Of a DNA stretch of 64,000 nt, positions 25,494 through 34,678 are shown piece by piece. The notes beneath the pieces were generated by a model. It saw only the letters and a program-made list of their open reading frames with translations, ran no database searches and was not told the origin of the DNA. The translations under genes were made by a program, and so were the position numbers. This DNA is from Xylanimonas oleitrophica (GTDB taxonomy: Bacteria > Actinomycetota > Actinomycetes > Actinomycetales > Cellulomonadaceae), in NCBI RefSeq assembly GCF_003244315.1, contig NZ_QKWH01000012.1, positions 1-64,000 of the forward strand. The letters are read 5' to 3'. Every line of letters starts with the position of its first letter. Position 1 is the first letter of the stretch.

Positions 25494-25997
25494 GTGCCGA
25501 CGACGAGCGCGGGGCTGCTGCTCTACCGGCGCGCCCCCGAGGGCTCGGGTCCCCGTGGTGAGACGGGCGTGGAGGTGCTGCTCGCTCACATGGGCGGCCC
25601 GTTCTGGGCGCGCAAGGACGCGGGCGCGTGGACGGTGCCCAAGGGCGAGCCGGAGCCCGGCGAGGAGCCGTACGCCGCTGCGCTGCGGGAGGCGGCGGAG
25701 GAGCTGGGGCTCCCGCTGCCGGCCCCGCGACGCCCCGACCTCGACCTGGGCGAGGTGCGTCAGCGAGCCGGCAAGCGGGTGCTGGTGTGGGCGCGCGAGG
25801 TGGCGCCGGACGCGGTCGACGTCGGCGCGGTGCGCAGCAACACCGTGGAGGTCGAGTGGCCGCCCCGGTCCGGGCGCCGCATCGAGGTGCCCGAGGTCGA
25901 CCGGGCCGCGTGGTTCGCGCCCGACGCCGCCCGGGCGGTGGTGGTCAGCGCCCAGGCGGCGTTCGTCGACCGCCTGCTGGAGGCGCTGGACGGCTGA
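25494..25997 (+). CDS. NUDIX hydrolase (diadenosine polyphosphate-type)
   Basis: 167 residues, starting MPTTSAGLLLYRR. It has a NUDIX box KGEPEPGEEPYAAAL followed by REAAEELG, and the segments VLLAHMGGPFWARKDAGAWTVPKGE and EWPPRSGRRIEVPEVDRAAWF typical of the Ap4A-hydrolase-like branch. The GTG lies 9 nt after the GPP34 stop, so the two probably share a transcript. Confidence 0.9.
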   Translation: MPTTSAGLLLYRRAPEGSGPRGETGVEVLLAHMGGPFWARKDAGAWTVPKGEPEPGEEPYAAALREAAEELGLPLPAPRRPDLDLGEVRQRAGKRVLVWAREVAPDAVDVGAVRSNTVEVEWPPRSGRRIEVPEVDRAAWFAPDAARAVVVSAQAAFVDRLLEALDG

Positions 25998-26001
25998 GCG
26001 G

Positions 26002-26028
26002 AGGCCGGGCGGGAAACCCGCCCGGCCT
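26002..26028. terminator. Bidirectional terminator
   Basis: 12-bp stem AGGCCGGGCGGG with complement and an AAA loop between the convergent NUDIX and acyl-CoA dehydrogenase genes. Confidence 0.85.
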
Positions 26029-26049
26029 GGCTCGTGGGAGCGGGGCGCG

Positions 26050-27306
26050 TCAGACGAACGCGGAGACGCCCGTGATGTCGCGGCCCACGATGAGGGCGTT
26101 CATCGACTCGGTGCCCTCGTAGGTGTGCAGGGCCTCGATGTCGGCGAAGTGCCGGGCCACCCGGTTGCCGAGCAGGATGCCGTTGCCGCCGAGCATGTCG
26201 CGGGCGGTGGCGGCGATCTCGCGGGCCCCGCGGGTGCAGGTGAGCTTGGCGAGGGAGGCCTGCGGGCCGGTCAGCTCCCCGGCCTCGGCGAGCCGGGTGG
26301 TGCGGGCCACCAGGAGCTGCATCTGCGTGAGGGTCGAGAGCATCCGGGTCAGGCGCTCCTGGACGAGCTGGTTGGCGGCGAGCGGCCGGCCGAACTGGAT
26401 GCGCTGGCCCACGTACTGCACGGCGGCCTCGTAGCAGGCGAGGGCGTGCCCGACGGCGGACCAGGCGACGCCGAGGCGGGTGGCGAACAGGACCTGCGAG
26501 GTCGCCTTGAAGGAGGTGGCGCCGGGCAGGGCGGCGTCGGCGGGCACGAACACGTCGTCGAGCACGATGTGCGCCTGCCAGATCGCGCGCAGGGACACCT
26601 TGCCCTCGATGGTGGTGGCGCGGTAGCCGGGGGCGTCCTGGGGCACGAGGAACCCGTGCACCTGGTTGTCGCCCGGGCCGCCGTCACCGTCCACGAGCCG
26701 CGCCCACACCACGGTGACGTGGCCGCAGGAGCCGAACCCGATCCACTTCTTCTCGCCGTCGATGACGTAGCCCTCGACGCCGTCGCGCACGGTGCGCCGG
26801 GCCGTGGTCTCCAGGGAGACCGAGTCGGAGCCGTGCGTGGGCTCGGTCAGGGCGAAGGCGCCGAGGATCTCGCCCCGGGCCATGGGCTCGGCGTAGCGCT
26901 CGACCTGCTCGGGCGAGCCGTGCATGACGATGGAGCGCAGGGCGAGACCGCCCTGGACGCCGCAGACGGTGGCCATGGAGCCGTCACCGCGGGACATCTC
27001 CATGCTGGCCAGGCCCTCGGCCATGAGGGTGACGTGAGGGCGGCCGGGCACGTCGACGCCGTCGCGCAGCAGGTCGAGCTCGCCCATGGCCTTGACGAGG
27101 TCGAAGGGCACCTCGGCGCGCTCCCAGTACCCGTCGATGACGGGGAGCACCTGGTCCTGCACGAACTGGCGCACCTTGAGCTGGTGCGCTCGCTCCTCGG
27201 CGGTGGCGTCGGCGAACGCGCCGACGTAGTCGACGTCCAGCGGCTGGGCGACGTCGTAGTGGGGCGCCGTCACGCCGGGCATGATCGGAGGCTTCGCTGC
27301 GCTCAT
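26050..27306 (-). CDS. Acyl-CoA dehydrogenase (glutaryl-CoA dehydrogenase/ACX4-like)
   Basis: 418 residues. FAD-binding and substrate motifs are clear: AFALTEPTHGSDSVSLETTA, IDGEKKWIGFGSCG and RIQFGRPLAANQLVQERL. The C-terminal IEALHTYEGTESMNALIVGRDITG contains the catalytic Glu in the TYEGTE position used by glutaryl-CoA dehydrogenase and plant ACX4. It probably oxidises a short-chain acyl-CoA; the exact substrate is open. No CoA-ligase or electron-transfer flavoprotein genes are next to it. Confidence 0.93.
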   Translation of the reverse strand: MSAAKPPIMPGVTAPHYDVAQPLDVDYVGAFADATAEERAHQLKVRQFVQDQVLPVIDGYWERAEVPFDLVKAMGELDLLRDGVDVPGRPHVTLMAEGLASMEMSRGDGSMATVCGVQGGLALRSIVMHGSPEQVERYAEPMARGEILGAFALTEPTHGSDSVSLETTARRTVRDGVEGYVIDGEKKWIGFGSCGHVTVVWARLVDGDGGPGDNQVHGFLVPQDAPGYRATTIEGKVSLRAIWQAHIVLDDVFVPADAALPGATSFKATSQVLFATRLGVAWSAVGHALACYEAAVQYVGQRIQFGRPLAANQLVQERLTRMLSTLTQMQLLVARTTRLAEAGELTGPQASLAKLTCTRGAREIAATARDMLGGNGILLGNRVARHFADIEALHTYEGTESMNALIVGRDITGVSAFV

Positions 27307-27355
27307 GCCTCCATGCTCCGGCGTGACGGCGTCTCAGGTCAAGCGATACGGAGTC

Positions 27356-29014
27356 TCAGCCGACGCGGACCCAGGGGCCGTACGGGTCACCCGGCTCCTG
27401 GTTGCGCGTCCACCACTGCGCCTCGTAGACGACACCGGCGTGCGTCGCGCGGTCACCGCGGTCGTAGATCTCCGTGCGGTCCCAGGCAGCCGGGGCCTCG
27501 ACAGGGGCGTCCGGGTCGGTGTCGAGGTCGCGCACCACCTTGGTGCCGTCCCAGCCCTCGCCCTGCTTGGTGATGACGTAGCCGTCGTAGAACGTGCCGT
27601 CCGCCAGGCGAGCCTGGTAGGTCAGCGCGTCACCGTCGACGTCCACGAGCTGGAAGAGCTGCTGGTTCTCGCCGGACACGCGCAGGTGCCCGCCGTTCTG
27701 CGTCCAGTTCCGGCCGTCGTTGAGGGCGTACATCTTGCCGCCGGAGACGGAGATCGAGTAGACCGGCCCGTTCGACAGCGCCGGGTCGTTCGCGTCGTCC
27801 GACACCGTGGCGTTGCCGCGGTTGTACACGTGGTCGTGGCCCTGGAGCACCAGGTCGACGCCGTACTCCTGGATCAGCGGGTTCCAGTGGTTGCGCACCT
27901 CGGCGTTGTTGCGGGTGCCCGTGCCGGCGTACACCGGGTGGTGGAACGTGACCACGGTCCACTTGGGGCGCTCCGGGTCCTCGAGGAGGGCACGGAACCA
28001 CTCGGTCTGGGCGTCACGCACCGCCGTCTGGACCGGCCCGTTCTGCAGGGGCGAGGAGTCCAGCGAGATGAACCGCACGCCCTGGTAGTCCACGTGGTAG
28101 ACGCTGTGCCGCGTCTTCTCCGCGATCGTGGGGTCGTTCTCGTCGCTCGGGCCGTTCTCCGGGAAGGGGAACTGCGGCTTCCAGAACGAGGAGATGTCCG
28201 TGGAGCTGTTGTACTCGTGGTTGCCCGGCGTGGCGATCACGTTGCGGGTCGCGTTGGACAGCTCACCGGCGGCGAACCACTCCGCCCACTCCTTGTCCTG
28301 GACCGCCAGCGCGGACGCCGAGGTGCCGGTCTGGTTCATCAGGTCGCCCGCGTGCAGCGTCAGGCGCGCCTCGGGTCGGGCGAGCAGCGCCTCGGTGAAC
28401 ACGCGCGGCACGGCCGAGTCGATGTAGTTCTGGGCGTCGCCGAAGTAGATGAAGGAGAACGGCTCGGCACCGTCGGCGGCGGTGGTGAAGTGCTGCCAGG
28501 CGGACCAGTTGGAGATCGAGCCGGCACCGGAGCCGCCCGTGTTGGGGTCCGTGCCGTCGCCCACGCGGTAGGCGTAGCGGGTGCCGGGCTTGAGGTCGGT
28601 GAACTCCACCGTGTGGTACGTGTTCGTGTACCCGGCGGACCCGGCCGGCGCCTCGGCGGTGCGGAAGGCGTCGACCGTGCGCAGCTCGTAGCCGCCCGGG
28701 TTGGCCCGGTACACGTCGCCGAACGCCTCGGGCGCCTCGACGATCTGCGCGCGGGGCGTGGTGGCGGTGGAGCGCCAGTTCACCCGCTGGCTCGTGGCCG
28801 GCGTGTCGGTGGGGATGAGCGCCAGGCGGTCGGGCAGCGCGGTGGGGCGGTAGCGCTCGGCCGCGGGGACTGCGACGTCGGCCGACGCCGCGGTGACCGC
28901 GGAGGCGGTCGCGGCGCCACCGGCGGCGAGGGCGGCGGCCACGACGAAGGTGACGGTCCGGCGCGAGCCGGTGCGCCACGAGGGGCGGGGGGCAGGTGCG
29001 GTGTGTGTGCTCAC
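27356..29014 (-). CDS. Secreted purple-acid-phosphatase-like metallophosphoesterase with chitin-binding module
   Basis: About 552 residues from GTG at 29014. A Sec signal peptide (VTFVVAAALAAGGAATASA) is followed by a fibronectin-like purple-acid-phosphatase N-domain (about 55-170). The metallophosphoesterase domain carries the metal ligands in IYFGDAQNY, LHAGDLMNQTG, TPGNHEYN, TFHHPVY and QGHDHVYNRG. The last ~40 residues, WDRTEIYDRGDRATHAGVVY to WWTRNQEPGDPYGPW, are a type 5/12 chitin-binding domain, with its GD and WWT aromatic core. It should act outside the cell while held on chitin or a similar polymer. Confidence 0.92.
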   Translation of the reverse strand: MSTHTAPAPRPSWRTGSRRTVTFVVAAALAAGGAATASAVTAASADVAVPAAERYRPTALPDRLALIPTDTPATSQRVNWRSTATTPRAQIVEAPEAFGDVYRANPGGYELRTVDAFRTAEAPAGSAGYTNTYHTVEFTDLKPGTRYAYRVGDGTDPNTGGSGAGSISNWSAWQHFTTAADGAEPFSFIYFGDAQNYIDSAVPRVFTEALLARPEARLTLHAGDLMNQTGTSASALAVQDKEWAEWFAAGELSNATRNVIATPGNHEYNSSTDISSFWKPQFPFPENGPSDENDPTIAEKTRHSVYHVDYQGVRFISLDSSPLQNGPVQTAVRDAQTEWFRALLEDPERPKWTVVTFHHPVYAGTGTRNNAEVRNHWNPLIQEYGVDLVLQGHDHVYNRGNATVSDDANDPALSNGPVYSISVSGGKMYALNDGRNWTQNGGHLRVSGENQQLFQLVDVDGDALTYQARLADGTFYDGYVITKQGEGWDGTKVVRDLDTDPDAPVEAPAAWDRTEIYDRGDRATHAGVVYEAQWWTRNQEPGDPYGPWVRVG

Positions 29015-29101
29015 GCCGGCGACGCTAGGTCGACCGGGTGAATCCTGAGACTTGCGTGGGCGAAGTCTGGATGAACTCGCGGCGCACACGTGGCCGCCCG
29101 C

Positions 29102-29668
29102 TCAGCCCTGGGCTCCCCCGCTCATCCCGATCAGAGGCTCCGTCTCGAACGACTCCCCGGGGCGGTACACCACGCACATCACGTCGCGGTCGCCGCCGGC
29201 CCACGTGCCCGGGCTGGGCGGCACCCCGTAGACCCGGTACCCCGCCCCGTGCGCCGCGGGGAACGTCTCGTGGATCTCGGCGGCGCACCGGGCGTCGGCC
29301 TCCCGCTCGACGGCAGCCTGGTCCCACCCCGGGAGATCGTCGAGGGAGACGAACGTGATCACCTCGTTCTGCGCCCCGACGCACTCCACGGTGGCCAGCA
29401 GCTCTTCTCCGCGCGCCCGCGCGATCAGCGGGTCCTCGAAGCAGTCGCCGTTCTCGAAGCCGCGGACGCCGGGGTGCTCGGCGTCGAGGAACGTCGCGTC
29501 CTTGTGCTCGGCCGGCGACGGCGCCCCGCCCAGCAGCTGCCACGCCACCATGCCGACGGCCACCACCACCAGCACGCAGGCGGCGGGCACGAGCCACCGC
29601 CGCGGCGAGCGCGACGTCGGGCCGGCGACGGTGGGCTGCGGTGCGGGGGCGGACGGCGTCGGGCGCAT
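29102..29668 (-). CDS. Septum-formation-like membrane-anchored protein
   Basis: 188 residues with a Pro-rich N-terminus, one transmembrane helix (VPAACVLVVVAVGMVAWQLL) and an extracytoplasmic domain with GDCFEDP, VECVGAQNEVITFVSLDDLPG, DARCAAEIHETFP and a late DVMCVVYRP. The GDCF motif and four cysteines match the actinobacterial Septum_form family, whose biochemical role is unknown. In most members the second motif reads C-PH-EV; here it is CVGAQNEV. Start taken at MRPTPSAPAP. Confidence 0.72.
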   Translation of the reverse strand: MRPTPSAPAPQPTVAGPTSRSPRRWLVPAACVLVVVAVGMVAWQLLGGAPSPAEHKDATFLDAEHPGVRGFENGDCFEDPLIARARGEELLATVECVGAQNEVITFVSLDDLPGWDQAAVEREADARCAAEIHETFPAAHGAGYRVYGVPPSPGTWAGGDRDVMCVVYRPGESFETEPLIGMSGGAQG

Positions 29669-29819
29669 GGCCGCGACCCTCCCACGGGCAGGGAACGTGC
29701 CCGTGAACTGCACCTGAACCCCAGGGGCCGGCCCCGGGAGCGCAGGCGGCGAGCCGGGGCATCGTCCGGGGCCGCCGGGCCTCCGGCCGGTGCCCAGGAG
29801 CGTCTGACACCATGAGGCG

Positions 29820-31184
29820 GTGCCCGCCGACCACGCCCCCGACGCCGCGCAGGACCGCACCGGCGAGCCGGCCCGCACCGACGACGCGGGCATCGCGCCC
29901 AGGACCGGGGCGGACCGTCCCGCCCGCAGCACCGTCACGGCCGTGCGCGCGGTGCTGCTCTCGCGCTGGGGGCTGCTGACCGGGTTCGTGCTGGCCCACA
30001 CGTGGATCGTGCTCGACGCCGTCACGTGGCGCGGGCAGATCTTCGGCGACGTGACGCTCTACGAGTGGTGGGCGCGCGAGGGGCTGCGCTCCGGGCTGTG
30101 GCCCGTGCTCGACTACGACTGGGTGTACCCGGCCGCCGCGCTCGTCCCGGTGACGGCGCCGGCGCTGGTGACCGCGGGGACGGTGGCCTACCAGGCCGTG
30201 TGGACGGCCGGGGTGGTCGCGCTCGATGCGCTGGCCCTGTGGATGCTGGCGCGCACCGCGCCGCGCGGGCGGGTCGCCGCCTGGTGGTGGCTGCTGTTCC
30301 TGGTGGCGCTCGGCCCCATCTCGGTGGGCCGGCTCGACGGCGTGGTGGCCCCGCTGATCCTCGTCTCCCTGCTGCTGGCGGCCCGCCGCCCGGCGGTGGC
30401 CGTGGCGGTGGCCACGCTGGGCGCGTGGATCAAGGTGGCGCCCGGCGCCGTCGTCGTCGCCCTGGCCGCCACGGCCCGGCGGCGACGCCACCTGCTGCGG
30501 GACGTCGTGGCCCCGGGCGCCCTGGTGAGCGTCGTCGTCGTGGGCCTGGCGCTGGCCGGCGGCGCCGGCGAGCGGGCCTGGAGCGTGTTCGGCCAGCAGG
30601 AGGCGCGCACGCTGCAGGCGGAGTCGGTGGCCGCGACGGCGTTCAGCGTGGCCCGGCTGTGGGACCCGTCCGTGGTGATCGCCTACAACGACGAGATCTT
30701 CACCTACGAGGTGCAGGGTGACGCGGCCCGCGCCGTGGCGGGCGCCCTCGACGGCACGCTCGTGGCCGCGGTGCTGCTGCTGGGGCTGCTCGCCTGGGCG
30801 GCTGCACGGCGCCGGCCCGACGTCGTGCCCGACGTGCTGCTGCTGGCCGCAGCCGCCGCGCTGCTCGCCCTGATCGTGTTCAACAAGGTGGGCTCTCCGC
30901 AGTTCGTCGCGTGGATCGGGCCGCCGGTCGCAGCCGCCCTCGCCCTGGCCGGGCCCGGCGCGCGGCGTCTGTGGTCCCCGCCCGCCCTGGGGGTGCTGGC
31001 CGTGGCGCTGGCCACCCAGGTGCTCTACCCGCTGGCCTACGGGCCGTTCCTGGCCGGCGAGCCGTGGATGGTGGCGGTCGCCGCGCTGCGCAACGTCGGC
31101 CTGGTGGTGCTGCTCGTCGGAGCGGTGTGGCAGCTCGGCCGCCTGGCCCTGAGCGAGCGGCCCGCCGAGCCCGGCTCGCGCTGA
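29820..31184 (+). CDS. GT87-like polyprenol-phosphate mannosyltransferase (membrane)
   Basis: 454 residues with ten or more membrane helices. The first extracytoplasmic loop contains GDVTLYEWWAREGLRSGLWPVLDYDWVYP, where the acidic residue after helix 1 matches the catalytic Asp of GT-C enzymes. IKVAPGAVVVALA and FNKVGSPQFVAWIGPP are GT87 features. GT87 enzymes use polyprenyl-phosphomannose to mannosylate lipoglycans or glycoproteins on the outer membrane face. The first ~35 residues are polar and disordered. The neighbouring GT4 genes suggest a shared envelope glycan pathway. Confidence 0.85.
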   Translation: MPADHAPDAAQDRTGEPARTDDAGIAPRTGADRPARSTVTAVRAVLLSRWGLLTGFVLAHTWIVLDAVTWRGQIFGDVTLYEWWAREGLRSGLWPVLDYDWVYPAAALVPVTAPALVTAGTVAYQAVWTAGVVALDALALWMLARTAPRGRVAAWWWLLFLVALGPISVGRLDGVVAPLILVSLLLAARRPAVAVAVATLGAWIKVAPGAVVVALAATARRRRHLLRDVVAPGALVSVVVVGLALAGGAGERAWSVFGQQEARTLQAESVAATAFSVARLWDPSVVIAYNDEIFTYEVQGDAARAVAGALDGTLVAAVLLLGLLAWAAARRRPDVVPDVLLLAAAAALLALIVFNKVGSPQFVAWIGPPVAAALALAGPGARRLWSPPALGVLAVALATQVLYPLAYGPFLAGEPWMVAVAALRNVGLVVLLVGAVWQLGRLALSERPAEPGSR

Positions 31185-31290
31185 GGCGCTCGCCCCCGCG
31201 CTCCCACGGTCCGCGGCGCCAGCCGTTTGCCTGACGTTCCGCCATCTTTCTCCGACACTTCCTCGACAGGACGCCGCGCAGGGGTCGTAT

Positions 31291-31311
31291 GGTCACCACG
31301 CCCTGGTGACC
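31291..31311 (+). promoter_or_regulatory. Operator-like inverted repeat before the GT4 operon
   Basis: GGTCACC-N7-GGTGACC, overlapping a TATGGT -10-like box at 31288-31293 and ending 7 nt before the ATG at 31319. The position is where a repressor would block the promoter. Confidence 0.5.
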
Positions 31312-31318
31312 TGCAAGC

Positions 31319-32461
31319 ATGAAGGTCGCGATCGTCGCCGAGTCCTTCCTGCCCCACGTCAACGGGGTGACGGGCTCCGTCCTGCGCGTCCTCGAGCACC
31401 TGCAGCGGCAGGGGCACGAGGCGCTGGTCCTCGCGCCCGACGCCGACGACGGCGTCGTGCCCCCGTTCGTCTCCGGCGCCCCGGTGGTCGAGATGGGCGC
31501 CGTCGGCCTCCCGGGCTACCCCCAGGTGCGGCTCGTCGTCGGGCAGCGCGCCCGGCTGCAGCGCACGCTGGCCGCGTTCGGGCCCGACGTCGTCCACCTG
31601 GCGTCGCCGTTCGTGCTCGGCTGGCACGGCATCCGCGCCGCCGACGCCCTCGACCTGCCCACCGTGGCCGTCTACCAGACTGAGGTGCCGGGCTACGCCG
31701 CCCGATACGGCATGCGGCACCTGGAACCGCTGCTGTGGCGGCGGGTGCGCAACGTGCACGAGCGCGCCACGCTGACCCTCGCGCCGTCGTCGTCGGTGCT
31801 GGCGAGCCTCACCGAGCGAGGGCTGCCGCGACTGCGGCTGTGGGGCCGCGGCGTCGACACCGTGGCGTTCCGCCCCCAGGCGCGCGACGAGCGGTGGCGC
31901 ACCGCGGTCGGCAGCGGCCGGCCGCTCCTGGTCGGCTACGTGGGCCGGCTCGCCCCCGAGAAGCAGGTCGAGGACCTGCGCGTCCTGGCCGACCTGCCGG
32001 GCGTGCGGCTCGTCGTCGTCGGCGACGGGCCGGAGCGCGAGGCGCTCGAGCGGATGCTGCCGGGCGCCGTCTTCACCGGCCTGCTGCGCGGCGAGCAGCT
32101 CTCCCGCGCCATGGCCAGCCTGGACGTGCTCGTCCACCCCGGCGAGCTCGAGACGTTCGGTCAGACGCTCCAGGAGGCGCACGCCAGCGGCGTGCCCGTC
32201 GTGGCCCCGGCCGCCGGGGGTCCGCTCGACGTCGTCGACCACTCCCGCACCGGCTGGCTCTACGAGCCCGGCGACCTGGACACCATGCGCGAGCGCGTCG
32301 TCGACCTCCTCGGCGACGACCGCAAGCGGCAGGCGTTCGGCGTCGCCGCGCGCGAGCGTGCCACCGGCCGCACCTGGGCCGCCGTCTGCGACGAGCTGCT
32401 GGGCCACTACCGGGACGCGATCGCCTCGCACGCACGTGCCCGGACGGCATCGGGGGTATGA
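31319..32461 (+). CDS. GT4-family glycosyltransferase (MgtA/PimB-like)
   Basis: 380 residues with a GT-B fold. N-terminal VAIVAESFLPHVNGVTGSVLRVLEHLQRQGHEALVLAPD and C-terminal VGYVGRLAPEKQVEDL, VVVGDGPEREAL, HPGELETFGQTLQEAHASGVPVVAP match the GDP-mannose-using mannosyltransferases MgtA and PimB of actinobacteria. The EX7E motif reads ELETFGQTLQE. Probably cytosolic or membrane-associated, acting on a lipid or polyprenol acceptor. Followed one base later by another GT4 gene. Confidence 0.92.
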   Translation: MKVAIVAESFLPHVNGVTGSVLRVLEHLQRQGHEALVLAPDADDGVVPPFVSGAPVVEMGAVGLPGYPQVRLVVGQRARLQRTLAAFGPDVVHLASPFVLGWHGIRAADALDLPTVAVYQTEVPGYAARYGMRHLEPLLWRRVRNVHERATLTLAPSSSVLASLTERGLPRLRLWGRGVDTVAFRPQARDERWRTAVGSGRPLLVGYVGRLAPEKQVEDLRVLADLPGVRLVVVGDGPEREALERMLPGAVFTGLLRGEQLSRAMASLDVLVHPGELETFGQTLQEAHASGVPVVAPAAGGPLDVVDHSRTGWLYEPGDLDTMRERVVDLLGDDRKRQAFGVAARERATGRTWAAVCDELLGHYRDAIASHARARTASGV

Positions 32462-32462
32462 G

Positions 32463-33641
32463 GTGCGGGTGGTCCACGTCGCCAACTTCTACGGGCCTCG
32501 CTCGGGCGGGATCCGTACCGCGATGCATGCGCTGGCGCACCAGTACGAGGTGCACGGCCACGAGCCGGTGCTCGTGGTCCCGGGACCGACGTCCTCGGTG
32601 ACCCGGCGGGCCGGCGTGCCCGTGGTGACCGTGCCCGCACCGCAGGTGCCCGGGACCGGCGGCTACCGGATGGTGCTGCGCCCCGACCGCGTCCGCCGTC
32701 TCCTCGACACCCTCGCCCCCGACCTGCTCGAGGTCAGCGACCGCACCACCCTGACCGGGCTCGGTGAGTGGGCCCGCGAAGCCGGGGTGCCGTCCGTGCT
32801 GTGGCTGCACGAGCGGGTCGACGGCGTGCTCCGCGCCTTCGGCCCCGGCTGGGGAGCGGCCCGGGTGTCCCCGCCCGTGGGTGCCGGGCTGCGCACCGTC
32901 GCCGACCTGCACAACTCGCGCACCCTGCCCCGGTTCGACCGCCTCGTGGCCACCACGTCGTTCGCCGCCACCGAGGCCGAGCGGCTCGCGGGCCGCCTCG
33001 AAGGCATGCCGCCGCTGCACCGGGTACCGCTCGGCGTCGACCTCGAGACCTTCACCCCCGACCGGTACGACGCCGCCGAGCGCGCGCGCCTCGCCCCTGC
33101 CGAGGAGGCGGTGGTGCTCGTGGTCAGCAGGCTCTCGCGCGAGAAGCGCGTGGACCTCGCCGTCGACGCCGTGGCCCGCCTGCGCGCGGCCGGGCGCCCC
33201 GCCCGGCTCGTCGTCGCCGGCGCCGGGCCCCTCGCCGGGGCGCTCGAGCAGCGCGCCCGCGCCGCGCGCGTCCCCGCCACCTTCCTGTCGTTCGTGCCCG
33301 ACCGCGCCCGCGTCGCCACGCTCCTCGCCTCCGCCGACGTGGTGCTCGCTCCCGGACCGGTCGAGACGTTCGGTCTCGCCGCCCTCGAAGCGCTCGCGTG
33401 CGGCACCCCCGTGGTGGCCAGCTCGACCAGCGCCGTGCCCGAGATCGTCGGTCCCGCCGGCGCCCTCGGGGCCCCCGTGCCCGCCGCCCTGGCCCTCGCC
33501 CTGCACGAGGTGCTGGAACGGCCGACGCCCGGGCGCCGCCACGCCGCCCGGGCCCGCGCCGAGCTGTTCCCCTGGTCCGCCGCCGGCGAGGCGATGCTCG
33601 CCCTCCACGGAGCACCCGTGCTCGCCGGGACACGACCGTGA
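32463..33641 (+). CDS. GT4-family glycosyltransferase
   Basis: 392 residues, GT-B fold: MRVVHVANFYGPRSGGIRTAMHAL at the N-terminus, LVVSRLSREKRVDLAVDAV, LVVAGAGPLAGALE and PVETFGLAALEALACGTPVVASSTSAVPEIV towards the C-terminus, with the EX7E motif intact. GTG at 32463 lies one nucleotide after the stop of the previous gene, so the two glycosyltransferases are co-translated. Donor sugar cannot be read from sequence. Confidence 0.92.
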   Translation: MRVVHVANFYGPRSGGIRTAMHALAHQYEVHGHEPVLVVPGPTSSVTRRAGVPVVTVPAPQVPGTGGYRMVLRPDRVRRLLDTLAPDLLEVSDRTTLTGLGEWAREAGVPSVLWLHERVDGVLRAFGPGWGAARVSPPVGAGLRTVADLHNSRTLPRFDRLVATTSFAATEAERLAGRLEGMPPLHRVPLGVDLETFTPDRYDAAERARLAPAEEAVVLVVSRLSREKRVDLAVDAVARLRAAGRPARLVVAGAGPLAGALEQRARAARVPATFLSFVPDRARVATLLASADVVLAPGPVETFGLAALEALACGTPVVASSTSAVPEIVGPAGALGAPVPAALALALHEVLERPTPGRRHAARARAELFPWSAAGEAMLALHGAPVLAGTRP

Positions 33642-34678
33642 GCGCCCTCGAGCCCGTCCTCCCCACCCCGGCGGGCACCCCGTTCCGCGCCGTCGACCCG
33701 CGCGGCCCCCGGTTCGTCGCCCTCGGCGACTCCATCAGCGCGGGCGTGGGCGACGCGTGCGGGCCCGACAGCCCCCACGGTCCCGGCTGGGCCGCCCATC
33801 TCGCCACCCTCGCCGGCGCCTCGTCCTTCACCAACCTGGCCCGCAACGGCGCCCGCGCTCGCCACGTCGTCGACGAGCAGCTCCCCCACGCCCTCGCCCT
33901 GCTGCCCGACGTCGCCACCCTCGTGGTGGGCGGCAACGACGTGCTGCGCTCGGACTTCTCCGCCTATGACGTCGCCCGCGACCTGTCCACCGCCGTGACC
34001 GCCCTGCGCGACTGCGGCTGCTCCGTGGTGCTCGCCCGGCTGCCCGCCATCGGCCTGTTCGAGCTCATGCCCACCTCCGTGCGCCGCGTCATGCGTGCCC
34101 GCGTCACCGCCGTCAACGAGGCGGTGGACGCCGTCGCGCTCGCCGCCCGGCCCCGCACCCTCGACCAGGTCACCGCCGCCCGCAGCGGCGAGAACGGGCG
34201 ACCCCGCCAGGGCACCGTCACCGTGGTGGACATCGCCGCCGCCACCCGTGGCCCGGGGCCGACGCCGTGGCACTCCGACCGGGTGCACCCCTCCGCCCAC
34301 GGCCACCGCAGCCTCGCCGTGCAGGCCGCCGTCACCCTCGGCCGCGCCGGCGTCATCGACGTGCCCGGTGTGCCCGCCGCGCGGCCCACCCCGCCCGGCA
34401 CACCCCAGGCACCGCCGCCCGGCCCTGACACCTTCCGGGCCCTGGCGGCCCTCCTGCCCGCCTCGCCGCCACCCCCCGCGATGCGGCAGCGCGCCGCCTG
34501 GCTCGTGGTCGCGGGCGTGCCCTGGTGCCTGCGCCGCGGCCGGGACTTCGTGCCCGGCCTGTTGCGCGCCGTCGTGGACGACCTGCGCGGGCGGGCCGAG
34601 GCCCACCCGCTGCCCGTGCACCTGTCACCGGTCGACGCCGTGGGCGCCGAGGCCGCGCCCGCGACCCGTGTCGCCTAG
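33638..34678 (+). CDS. SGNH/GDSL-family hydrolase
   Basis: 346 residues. The four SGNH blocks are visible: FVALGDSISAGVGD (catalytic Ser, block I), LARNGARARHVVDEQ (Gly, block II), VVGGNDVLRSD (Asn, block III) and HSDRVHPSAHGH (catalytic Asp-x-x-His, block V). The C-terminal ~100 residues are Pro-rich. No signal peptide, so probably cytoplasmic. The GTG overlaps the second GT4 stop by 4 nt. An esterase/deacylase working with two glycosyltransferases suggests tailoring of a glycolipid or polysaccharide. Confidence 0.88.
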   Translation: MSALEPVLPTPAGTPFRAVDPRGPRFVALGDSISAGVGDACGPDSPHGPGWAAHLATLAGASSFTNLARNGARARHVVDEQLPHALALLPDVATLVVGGNDVLRSDFSAYDVARDLSTAVTALRDCGCSVVLARLPAIGLFELMPTSVRRVMRARVTAVNEAVDAVALAARPRTLDQVTAARSGENGRPRQGTVTVVDIAAATRGPGPTPWHSDRVHPSAHGHRSLAVQAAVTLGRAGVIDVPGVPAARPTPPGTPQAPPPGPDTFRALAALLPASPPPPAMRQRAAWLVVAGVPWCLRRGRDFVPGLLRAVVDDLRGRAEAHPLPVHLSPVDAVGAEAAPATRVA

